Below are positions 43,337-52,257 of a DNA stretch of 52,257 nt, piece after piece; position 1 is the first letter of the stretch; each line of letters opens with the position of its first letter. The notes under the pieces were generated by a model, which saw nothing but the letters and a program-made list of their open reading frames with translations, searched no databases and was not told the DNA's origin. Both the position numbers and the translations under genes were made by a program. This stretch comes from Trebouxia sp. TZW2008 (Eukaryota > Chlorophyta > Trebouxiophyceae > Trebouxiales > Trebouxiaceae). The DNA is taken from contig BDIU01000498.1 of the NCBI GenBank assembly GCA_002118135.1, positions 1-52,257 on the forward strand, given 5' to 3'.

Positions 43337-45469
43337 TCAACTTTGCAGCACAACACTTTCATCAGTTTGCATGCTGTTCCTGTTTAGTGATTCAACAGTC
43401 ACAGTCTGAGGTGACTCCACTTTGCTATTCTGAAAGGTGTACTGAAATGTCCAGCCATGACAGGCTCCAGCATGGTTGCCATTCTTGTCAACAGCAAAGA
43501 CAGCCCCAATATACTTTGGGTAGTGCTTGACAATGCGCAAAACTGCATCCTCTGCAGCCTGCTTTGGACCAAGGCCACGACGCATGCTTTCAACCACCTG
43601 CCATCAGCATTCACCCTGTCATCAAGGAAAGTGTAATGTCTATACTGTCAGGCATCATAGCGGGAGCTTCTGGGAGCAGGGTGCAGGCCAGGATTATCGC
43701 GCATATCATGACGTACATACACAGTGACTTCTCTTTGTAACAACTACTCTGTTTGAAACAAAAATGTCCTTCAAGCAAATTGTCCTTACAAAGTGGTATG
43801 CTTGCAGTCAAAATGCAGTGATTGGTTCCCGATTGTATTGTGCTTACATCAAAAGTATCCTTCCGTCATGTGTCCTCACAAGGAGAAGTTGCCGTAGTGC
43901 ATTGACCTCATGCAGCAGCCATGACTTGCCTGATAGCACGGCTGCAACCGCAGATGCAAATCTCCATCACCAGTACTGCCGCAACCGCCCACCTCATTGT
44001 CAGCATATGCGGCGCCGCCAGGTACACAAGCGTCACCTACCCTCCCTGGAACCTGCATCAATTACATAGATTCCTTGCTTCTCTGGCACATATCTGACAT
44101 CCCAAGAGAATACATAGTTTTGCGGGAAGCGGTCCGGGCAGCGGGGGTTCTACAACCAGAAGCATGGTCGTAGCTCACAAGGCATTTCGGGCATTAACTG
44201 CAAGTCACCTTATGGCTGGCACCATTTGAAGAAGCACCAGCTGCAATGTTGCCCTTGCTGTCTATTGCAACCATGGCAATGGTGTCATGGCTGTGCTGTG
44301 TGACCCAACTTGGATCTGTAGCTGCGTTTTCCTGATCTGCATCTGTGTCATCAGGCTGGTAAGGCCCACAAGACGTGGAAGCCTTTGGAGTGACATGGCG
44401 TCTGAAGTTAGGCTGACAGTTGGCAGCTTCCCTGCATGCTGTCATGATCACAATTGTGAGTGCATGCTGTCATGATCACAGACATGAGCGCTTGCTGTCA
44501 TGATCAGAAATGTGAGCGCATGCTGTCATGATATAGACATGCGCGCATGCTGTCATGATTGCAGACATGAGTGTTGAAGACTCTGACCATTGCAGCTTTG
44601 TTGCATAGAAAACATGACCATTGCAGCTTTGTTGCATTGAAGACATGACCACTGCAGTTTTGTTGCATTGGAAACAGGATTGAGTGATCATATTGCATCT
44701 GCATGGCATGCTGACATAATGTGGTCTGCTGCTTTGATAGTTTACAAATGCATCATGCATTGCATTTGAGAGCTGACAGGGCTGCATTGGCATGAGCGCT
44801 GGACCCTCACCAAGCATAGAAGTTCTCGCTGCTGGCAGCTGTAGACAGGTTTGCAAGCTTCATCCCCATCTCTTGTGCAAAGGCAGTAGCTTGCAGCCCT
44901 GAGAGAGTTGTGTGTTTAGTGTGTTTCATAACCAGTCGAGCTGTGCCTATGGCATCTTTGACATGTCGCAAATCACATACAGAGCCCGCTTGCATGTGCT
45001 CCTGCACAGTGCACACATGATCATCCATGCTACTTCATGCTATGCACACACTCAATTCAAGATGCATGCCCAGTAACGTACTCCTGACATTATCATTGCA
45101 TCTAAAGTTGTTTCTGCAACTTCATCTGGTGAACCACCAAAGCCAACTGTCAAATCACACTGTTCCCTCTCACAAGTGCTGCAACCCTGTGCCGAAAATG
45201 GCCTTTACGCGTATAGCTTGCAGGGTGGTTGATCACTTGGCATGGACTGGCAAGGCCCTTTGCATGGTGATGAATCCAAAGTTAAGATCGACCTGTTCGA
45301 CTGCATCTAGAACTGCTTGCTCATTGTCAGCTGCTTTTGACAGGGTCTCCCAGGCAGCAGCAGTCGCATCTAGAAAGGGCCATGTATTGACAACGACAGG
45401 CAGATGTTGCGCACGTATCAATGCTAAGTTGACGAGGCAAAGCAGGCAGCAAGCGAGGAGGCGCATCAT
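43337..45469 (-). CDS. Glycosylasparaginase (aspartylglucosaminidase)
   Basis: Six exons on the minus strand: 45469-45293, 45186-45082, 45001-44811, 44431-44209, 44052-43930, 43597-43337. Phases agree and give 359 aa, against 346 in human. It begins with a signal peptide ([20 protein letters not shown]), which decides the start although the frame is open upstream. Next are [34 protein letters not shown] and [24 protein letters not shown] holds the Thr that in this Ntn-hydrolase family becomes the nucleophile after self-cleavage. [19 protein letters not shown] and [15 protein letters not shown] follow. The enzyme removes Asn from N-linked glycans in lysosomes or vacuoles. The intron after exon 5 has a GC donor (CAG|GCAAGT). 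The gene is divergent from Derlin. Confidence 0.94.
44053..44160 (-). other. Protein-like sequence inside a glycosylasparaginase intron
   Basis: The 156-bp intron between exons 4 and 5 contains a frame reading [20 protein letters not shown] then [13 protein letters not shown], which runs into exon 5 in the wrong phase. It looks strikingly like protein but does not belong to the enzyme family. It may be an exon relic, an alternative exon or chance. Confidence 0.3.
44440..44690 (-). repeat. Two adjoining intronic arrays (about 30-32-bp units)
   Basis: Plus-strand CATGCTGTCATGAT(C/T) recurs five to six times from 44437 to 44570, and the first copy contains the acceptor of exon 4. Next to it GACCATTGCAGCTTTGTTGCAT recurs three times (44585-44668). 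The first array extends from the splice site into the intron, like the exon-edge arrays elsewhere, but takes little or no coding sequence. Confidence 0.9.
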
Positions 45470-45820
45470 CAACGCTGGCAACTTTGCAAGAGTTTGGACC
45501 AGCTTGTGACTGACTACCAGCTCCGAAACCACGGCTTCGTTCAGAGGCATGTAAGGCAAGCAAACAGCATGCACAGCTTCCAGAAAAGTATCGCTTTGTC
45601 ATACCGTGACGCTCGCAGGAAGCAAAGACGTCGATACCGGCTGAACGTCATTCAGTGCTTCCGACCGATCGGCTTCACGACGTAGTTCACTCCTGAAAGT
45701 TCTTGAAAAGCTGCAGCGTGCTTGCGCTTCTCGTGAGCTGTACGCAGTCTTCACCTCAAGCAGCACTTCACTGGGGTCCAGGCGCGCAGCATCTAGCGAC
45801 ATTCGACTCATTCCAGCGTG
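45470..45820. promoter_or_regulatory. CpG-rich divergent promoter of glycosylasparaginase and Derlin
   Basis: This is 351 bp between divergent starts. About 13 CpG lie in 45601-45720, including GACGTCGATACCGG. No ER-stress element could be matched with confidence. Confidence 0.6.
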
Positions 45821-47531
45821 ATGGTAGGCCGCTATCGTTTATCTGTGGGTCATATTCTCGTCTTTCTCGGACTACACTTATCTGCTGTATCCGTTGTACA
45901 GGCAATAGAAGACTGGTACAAACAGGTGATCAAAGCAGGCGGTAGTAGAGATTGTACGGCATGCACAGCTCATCTCACTGACTCTTCTTCTGCTGCTGCT
46001 GCAGCTGCCTCCTGTAACACGTGCATACATCACCCTGTCCTTCTTGACCACAGCTGGGTGCGCACTTGAGGTAACAGCATTGCTGTGAACGGCTTAAGAG
46101 TTGATCATGGCAGGCTGCGCCTTGCAAGCAAGCAACACAGCATGCCTGCAGGTCATATCTCCTTTCAACATATACTTCAATGCAAGACTCATTTTCCAGA
46201 AAGGAGAAGTATGGCGACTAATTACAACTTTCATGTTCTTTGGAAGCCTAGGTCAGCACGTTTTACAAAAGCTGTTCGAGGCAATGTATGGCACATTGCA
46301 TCAAGCTGAGCCAGAAAGTATGCTGCAGGGCTTGACTTTGTTTTTCACATGTTCTTTCTGATCAAGTACAGCAAATCTTTGGAAGAAGGCTCTTTCAGAG
46401 GCAGAAGTGCAGACTTTCTTTGGATGCTGCTTGTGGGTAAGTGATGGAAGTCTCTATTGCGTGTCATGCTGCTCTGCTGCAATAGCTTGCGTATGGTTCA
46501 ATCTGCTCACTTCTTCTGGAATGATCATGCTTACTGCTGCAGGAGGAGCAGTGCTGACATGTTGCGCCCCATTTGTCAACATTCAGTTCCTTGGGTCATC
46601 TTTGACTTTTATGATGGTGAGCTACATTCCTTGTCAATTACACATGCCAGGAACACATCAACACTTTTTTCTGATGTGCTGTCAGGTCGCATTAGCTTGC
46701 TCAAAGCCAGCAACCTCTATACCTTTGCCAATTCCCCATGGTGCAAGCTGCATTGCTGCCCTCACTTGAGTGGGTGCTTCAATCAAGCTTTTGCCTATGC
46801 TTTTACAGGTGTATGTTTGGGCGCGGCGGCATCAATACGTGAATCTAAGCTTTCTGGGCATTTTCACTTTTACAGCGCCGTACCTGCCTTGGGTGCTGCT
46901 GGCATTTAGTGTTGTGCTACGTAGTTCCCCTGTGGTGGATCTCATGGGCATGCTGGCAGGTGAATCTCATGTGACTTGTATGCCACGCTGTGCTGTGCTT
47001 TTTAGCATCGTGCTGTGTTGTGCTGGGCTGTGCTGGCATTCATCTATCTGTCATGCAGCTACCTCGTGTTGGGTCTCACCGGCAGGCTGGCAGGCCGTTA
47101 CATGGCATCTGTCCAGCATGTGTACCATTAATGTTGTTGCTACACATTGGTCTAGTTGATGCTGAGAAGCCTTTGTGCTCATACAGGTCATGCTTACTAC
47201 TTCCTTGAGGATGTGTACCCTCGCATGGCTCATGGAAGACGTCCTTTGAAAACACCTGGACTTGTCAGAGCCTTGTTTCCAGCCGAAAGAATACAGGGCT
47301 CACGGCCCACAGCAGCCCCAGCTGCTGCGCCTGCCCCTGCAGCACAATTTCCAGCTCCAGGAGTTGTACCCCCGCCTGTTGGTGTGTATACCACCTCAAA
47401 AACCATGCTCTGCTTTCAGTCTTGCAGGCACATCATCCCACAAGCACACTTGCAATGACATGTACACAAGCCTGGCATTGGTCTGTGCTGAGAGCGTTGC
47501 AGCATCAGGGGAACCTACAGTTGAACACTGA
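45821..47531 (+). CDS. Derlin, ER-associated degradation channel protein
   Basis: Nine exons: 45821-45823, 45902-45925, 46005-46070, 46152-46251, 46329-46436, 46543-46616, 46809-46959, 47187-47381, 47503-47531. Phases agree and give 249 aa. The start reads MAIEDWYKQLPPVTRAYITL, as in Derlin-2/3 and plant Derlins. VISPFNIYFNARLIFQKGEV, SLEEGSFRGRSADFLWMLL, VYVWARR, APYLPWVLLAF, VVDLMGMLAGHAYYFLEDVY and an Ala/Pro-rich tail follow. Derlins are rhomboid-like pseudoproteases that help extract misfolded proteins from the ER. In this model exon 1 is the ATG alone. The 78-nt intron is itself open and in frame, so retention would add a hydrophobic N-terminal segment of 26 residues. The small last exon (ASGEPTVEH) is less certain. 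Confidence 0.92.
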
Positions 47532-48390
47532 TTGCAGTGTTCTGCTGTCAGTCCTGTTCACACAATGACTGTGATGGAAGTGCAGGCTTCACAGCAGTTC
47601 CTGTTGTGTGTGCTGATGCCTGTGTTGAAAATGGCAGTTTACGCATGCGCAAGATACCTGGCTCTTCACAGCATGCATTCATGGCATTTGTGGGAAGTGA
47701 ACAGGTCGTTTGCAGAAGCTGAGCTCAACATCACAGACTGATTGTTGCATGGCAAGTCATGCAATCAAGTGCTTGTCCCAAGCTGCAGCTGAAAGCTATG
47801 TTGCTGCTTGCAGGTCAGCAATGATGACACTAGCGCTTTGACTGACAGTGTGTGGGTTGGTGTGTTGAGTCAGGTTAGCAGTTGAGCTGCTCAGAGTTTC
47901 ATATGATGCAAGATGGCTTTGGAGGGAGAATGCACCTGTCAGCTTGTGCACAATCTGATGCTGCTTGATACTTTGTTTCATTTGTGTTTGGTGGAGGGAT
48001 GTAGTTAGAGTCATGTCGGGGTTGTGGTAAAGCATTGTATAATATAGCAGGCGTTCAGCTTGTTGTCAGCACCAGTTTTCTGCATACATTGAGGTGCTTC
48101 ACTTGCTTAGACAGATCTACTGTATTGCAGTGATCAAGTTCATGGCGCTGTCTTGCACAAGCCACCATCAGCATCTTATACAGCAGCTGTTATCTCTGTT
48201 GCTGCCAATGAGCTGGTCGATCTCAATGCATAAACTAAAGATGCATGGCAATGGCCAGCAACTTGTCAAACGTGACAAACGTGTGCACTGTTTCAAGAAG
48301 GCATTGCGGTAAGCCACGAAACACAAGCGTAGCCCATGATGTCAAGATACAAGGACTGCAACTTGAGCCAGCTGCAATGGTGTGACCAAG
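47532..48390. other. Downstream flank of Derlin; no supported gene
   Basis: About 860 bp. A frame at about 47545-47715 reads DCDGSAGFTAVPVVCADACV and then a basic segment, which looks somewhat protein-like, but no splice partners were found. The rest is probably 3' untranslated and spacer sequence. Confidence 0.4.
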
Positions 48391-48391
48391 T

Positions 48392-49190
48392 GACAGAGAG
48401 AGAGAGAGAGAATAATTTTACATGCTTTAGCCAACAAGGCTGATCACATGTGCCACACTGTGGCAATGACTATATGTCCATGAAATTCAGGCAGTGTATT
48501 ACATAGTGAAACACCCCCAAGTGCTCATGTTGCGCAAAAAAAGCGCGCATGTTACAACCGCAGCCCTCAAACAAACCAGGGTACTTGGCCCGCACCCCAG
48601 CCAATGCTCCACATTCGAACACTAAGTGCCTTTCATCGCCTAAGGCCCCAGAACTACACAGTGTGCACAACCTACAAGCTCTAGCAATGCCACTGCGACG
48701 ACCAGCAGCAATAGGAAGCTCGTGACAACCAAGCCTAAACTGTAGAAAGCGCTGCATGTTCCTGCCAGAAACATGCAATTGACAATATCGCCTATGAGCA
48801 CTAAAAGGCTGAAACCACTGAGCATATGTGTAACCAACCACACCTGCACTGGGGGCCTGACGTGGGCAGTACAAAGCAACAGTCGCAGGGCCTGCCAATC
48901 AGCCTTCAAAGCATCAATGACAGCAGGCACGTCCAACACAGGCACTCTGTCCGCCACGTGAGGCATGCTGACACCAACCCGATGCAAGCAAGCAGCCACA
49001 GAACTTGAAAAATTGAAAAATTGAAAGCACTGTCCTCAAAAGCATCGCTCAAGCTGTCCAACAAGACAGTATGGAAAAAGCTGCCCACTGGCAAGCTCGC
49101 TATGCCATCCTAAAACCTGAGAGTCTGACGCGACCAATACACTTGCAAAGGCAACAAGCCCGTGATGCCGTATATTTTGGCGACATTTGA
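48392..49190 (-). mobile_element. LINE retrotransposon, 5'-truncated copy with GA tail
   Basis: The element lies on the minus strand with its 3' end at a GA run (48394-48410). The minus frame at 48470-48898 codes the end of a LINE reverse-transcriptase ORF: GCHELPIAAGRRSGIARACR, CTLCSSGALGDERHLVFEC and VRAKYPGLFEGCG, with the zinc-binding Cys/His pattern found downstream of reverse transcriptase. Upstream coding (VLDVPAVIDALKADWQALRL) continues in other frames, so the copy is broken by frameshifts. The left boundary of homology is clear; the right one near 49150-49190 is a guess. Confidence 0.8.
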
Positions 49191-49210
49191 TGGTCATGGT
49201 CAGTGGACAG

Positions 49211-49455
49211 CAGAGAGAGAGAGAATAATTTTACATGCTTTAGCCAGCCAACAAGGCTGATCACATGTGCCACACTGTGGCAATGACTATACGTCCATAA
49301 AATTCAGGCAGTCTATGACATAGTGAAACACCCCCAAATGATCATGTTGCGCAAAAAAAACGCGCATGTTAGACCTGCAGCTCTCAAACAAACCAGGGCA
49401 CTTGGCCCGCACCCCAGCCAATGCTCCACATTCAAACACCAAGTGCCTTTCATCG
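49211..49455 (-). mobile_element. Second LINE copy, shorter 5' truncation
   Basis: This begins with a GA run (49211-49223) and repeats the 3' 245 bp of the neighbouring copy (TTTTACATGCTTTAGCC, GCACTTGGCCCGCACCCCAG, AAGTGCCTTTCATCG), then diverges. The two copies differ at scattered bases. Confidence 0.85.
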
Positions 49456-49528
49456 AAGAGCAAGCTGTCTTCTTGGTCACACTGCAGCTGTCAGAGATGA
49501 CGTGAAAATTTCAAGAGATTTGTCATGA

Positions 49529-49545
49529 GAGAGAGAGAGAGAAGC
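49529..49545. repeat. GA run, possible LINE tail relic
   Basis: A short GAGAGA run follows TTTGTCAT. No LINE sequence is attached, so it may be a lone tail or a simple microsatellite. Confidence 0.5.
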
Positions 49546-50062
49546 CGGTCTACGGGTGGTCTACATCGGTCTACGTGTACGGTAGCGAAAAGTGTTACAG
49601 TTGTAACTTACTTACACGTTTAGTGTCCTGGGGGCCCAACACACAATCAAAGCAAATCAGTGAAAGGTTCACCTGGCATTTTACCTAATGAGCTCTTGGC
49701 GTTCACAATAGAGCATCATCACGACTGCAGAAGGTATCATGGTGGACATGCTAGTACTGATCTCGCCAACACACTAAGCTAAAACTAGAGTTTATCCTCT
49801 GAGCAAAAAGCACTGCCTGAAATATCTGCCCAACATGTTGGGGTCATCAGCATTGCGGAAGAATACAACTAAAAGGCAAATTGCGATTACCTGCGGGCAT
49901 CTTGTGGACGTACGGTACGCTGCATTGCACAGATGCACCCGCGTTAGCTTTCAGGAAACAATAAACACAGATAACATCGCAGATCTAGGCTCTCTCCAAG
50001 CCCTGCTTCATCTTGGGAGAAGTTCTCGACACCATCACATGAAATTGCAGCAGCTGCAACTT
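49546..50062. other. Spacer 3' of the nuclease-kinase gene, with GGTCTAC repeats
   Basis: GGTCTAC occurs three times in 28 bp at 49551-49578, in a patch with more CpG than nearby. A minus frame at 49944-50138 (SVEVAAAAISCDGVENFSQD) might be a further 3' exon of the kinase gene, but no firm splice links it. Confidence 0.35.
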
Positions 50063-52062
50063 CTACAGATCCAAAAGTCTGCTGTTCATATGCTGTGTCA
50101 AACTCAAAGGACTCAAGGCACCACACACCTTCTTGCAAACACCTTGCACCAATTCCACTGTGACCTGAGTGTTATATACCCTAGATTTAATGCCCTCTTT
50201 GTTGCAGGGCGGATAGAACAAATTGTGCAAGCCAAAGATCAATGGCTTCAGATGGCTCTCGATACGAGGCAGCTCAGAGAGAACTGGTTTAGTCAGATGA
50301 CCACACAGCAAAAAAGCACACTGTCGCAAATGCTCAGGGTTCATGTCATGCCGCAAATCAAGCTTGCCATTGCAGCTTATGCTCAATGCACTGATGAACA
50401 GCCCCTCCAGCATGCTGCTGACTGAGTGCTGTTCACCTTCAAGCACGGATAATGGCGCCCACAGAACGGTGCCTGTAATCCCATTGAGGTTGTCGGCAGA
50501 TCGGGGCCTATCCCAATTGCCAGCCATGTCCTGCACAAACAGCCCATTGGTCTCACACTGTGCATATCCACAGGCTTGGCAGGCATGCAAGCACTTGGAG
50601 CTCAACATGCTCAGCATCTTTGATTTTGCATTGGCCATCAGTGTCATCAGCAATTATATTGGCAGATGTGCTCCACACCTTGGCAGCAGAGAAGTCAAAG
50701 AGAAATCCCCGGCCGTGCCAGTGTCCAAAATTGTTAGGTGTGATGTCTCTATATGCGATACCCATCTTGACTGCATTGTCAATGGCGCTGGCAATGAATC
50801 CAGTTTGTTTAATTAGCATCTGACATTTGATCAAGCTAGTATAACAAACAGAATAGATGGTGATGCCCTAGCAGCAAACACTTTGCCAATGTTAGGATGC
50901 TGTCAAACAGAATGCAAACAGCTGATCGCAATAAACTGCAAGTGCAAGAGCCCTGCCCTTGCATTTGATGCACAACAGACCTGGCCAAACAAAGTGACAC
51001 CATCCTTGTGGTTCAACCTCTGGACCAAAGGTGCAACCAAGATAGCATTCCATACTGTCCCATTATACTCGCACTGTGTTGTGCCTAGCAGCTTGATGAC
51101 ATGGTCCAAACCCTCCAGTCGAGACAAGAAAGTGCCCTGCGCAAGCAAAACATATGCAGTGCACGCACTTTCAGCAAACCTGCATGCATGCTGTCATCAA
51201 CAAAATTTAAACAGGGCACAGAACAAGCAGAAGGAAATACACGGGGGCCAGTCAAGCACAAGTGCACACATTGTGCACTGTGTTGCAAACTTACCTCGAG
51301 AGAAGCTCTGCTCAGCTTCAGAATGGCATTCCCATTTGCCTTCAGCTTGACCTGGAACACCCAGCTGCCAAGGCCTTGATGAGCAGAGCCTTGATTGATG
51401 AGGTATGGAAGTTCAAGGCAATGCCCATTCAACTCCTTGATTGTTGGCACTAAAGGAGTTGCAAACCCCAGATGAGCCTTGGGTGTCGACAACAGCTGGA
51501 TTAGTAAATGAAAGCCTGGTGAGTTGGTGCTGATGCTTAATGGCTGACGGCCAATTGTGCTCAACCTCAGATCATTGTCTGGTTGGTGCTCTACTGTGAT
51601 GACTTCCAAGGTACTCATGGTGACATTGACTGCCACCACAGCAGTACGCTCACTGTAGGAGTCCAGCACGGCGCGGCAGCGCTCCACTTGCTGACCATAC
51701 ATTGTTTCTGTCTCTACTTTGCCAGTGCCAATTTTGAGCTCCCATACAGAGACAATTTGCGTCCAGTCTGCCCTGTCACCGGATGATACAAGTATGCAGT
51801 CTGGCCGACTGACCGGGTTTTCAAGCTGATTGCTTGAGGAGTGAGTGTCTATAAGGCGGCAGTCACACCTGACTGCATGCATGACTGCCTGGATGAGGTC
51901 TATGACGACAGGTTGCATGTCATCTTCTTCCTTGAATCCAACCTCTGAGCACTTAGGGATCAAATCAGCCAGAGTGACACCACTCAGCTTGGTTGAGACG
52001 CTTTGGCAACATGATCTACTCCTTGCTTTCGCTTCTCTGCACATTACAATGTTGAATGCCAT
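50063..52062 (-). CDS. PD-(D/E)XK nuclease-like plus FunK1-like kinase protein, 5' end uncertain
   Basis: Exons on the minus strand: about 52062-51295, 51136-50981, 50819-50679, 50530-50063, all in phase (about 510 aa as drawn). The N-terminal part has a restriction-endonuclease-fold signature: RPDCILVSSGDRADW, then SVWELKIGTGK, with the spaced D...ExK triad. The C-terminal part is a divergent kinase: LGTTQCEYNGTVWNAILVAP, catalytic loop GIAYRDITPNNFG (HRD replaced by YRD), FDF in place of DFG, and GTVLWAPLSVLEGEQHS. This pairing matches the nuclease-kinase architectures described among Crinkler-RHS-type proteins, thought to act in genomic conflict or host-directed effects. Target and activity are unknown. 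The ATG at 52062 is preceded by an open hydrophobic stretch, so an upstream exon or signal is possible. Confidence 0.75.
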
Positions 52063-52257
52063 GACCAGCACTGTAACGACGAGGACTGCAGGGTTGTGTC
52101 AAGAAGTGCATGATGAACAATACAACGAGAAGAACATGCTGCTTGGGCATCGACCCTGAAATGTGCACTGTACATGATTAAAGGTCATCAAGAACACAAC
52201 AGTATGGAAGGGGTCTCAGCTGCAAAGCAATGGCATAGGAGCAAAGGGCTACTCACT

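Noticed and set aside
49835..50425. Plus-strand open frame of 196 codons
   Set aside because: It lies opposite the kinase exon, which has clear kinase motifs. The plus frame has no recognisable family.

Overview
The window is nuclear DNA from a eukaryote with many short introns. I read it as a green alga, probably close to the Trebouxiophyceae. Support comes from plant-type TIM17, Derlin and INCENP homologues, a class I cyclic-nucleotide phosphodiesterase with a PAS domain, GPI-anchored Cys-rich surface-protein exons and about one intron per 200-300 bp. No bacterial operons, tRNA genes, rRNA genes or CRISPR arrays were seen. The lineage is an inference.

Layout from left to right: 1-2082 holds no gene I can name. 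A PAS-phosphodiesterase gene lies on the minus strand (2083-9876). A repeat-rich stretch (10.1-17.2 kb) carries a degenerate-looking plus-strand gene for a GPI-anchored Cys-rich protein. Next is an ARMC8/GID5 homologue (minus, 17666-24137), which shares a CpG-rich divergent promoter with TIM17 (plus, 24655-26234). A WDR26/GID7 homologue (minus, 27186-31027) converges on TIM17. A family X DNA polymerase with N-terminal FHA and BRCT domains (minus, 31554-36638) is divergent from an INCENP homologue (plus, 36910-42834). That gene converges on a glycosylasparaginase (minus, 43337-45469), which is divergent from a Derlin gene (plus, 45821-47531). The right end has 5'-truncated LINE copies with GA tails and a minus-strand gene that joins a PD-(D/E)XK-nuclease-like domain to a FunK1-like kinase (50063 to at least 52062).

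I resolved exon phases by hand. ARMC8 (10 exons, 645 aa), WDR26 (7 exons, 578 aa), TIM17 (6 exons, 253 aa), the polymerase (9 exons, 817 aa), glycosylasparaginase (6 exons, 359 aa) and Derlin (9 exons, 249 aa) all close in frame. The phosphodiesterase closes at 814 aa. INCENP has one unresolved join. The Cys-rich gene contains an in-frame stop and a frameshift.

The most unusual signal is a mode of intron growth. At many splice junctions, a unit of about 45-145 bp that straddles the junction (exon edge, splice site and adjacent intron) is tandemly repeated into the intron, two to eight times. It appears in the phosphodiesterase (three junctions), the Cys-rich gene (one), an antisense orphan exon (one) and ARMC8 (five). 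Each array leaves decoy splice sites and decayed mini-exons beside the real exon. A second signal is that CpG is depleted through gene bodies but dense at every divergent promoter. This fits a methylated genome with CpG-island promoters. Two GID/CTLH ubiquitin-ligase subunits (ARMC8 and WDR26) lie within 14 kb of each other.
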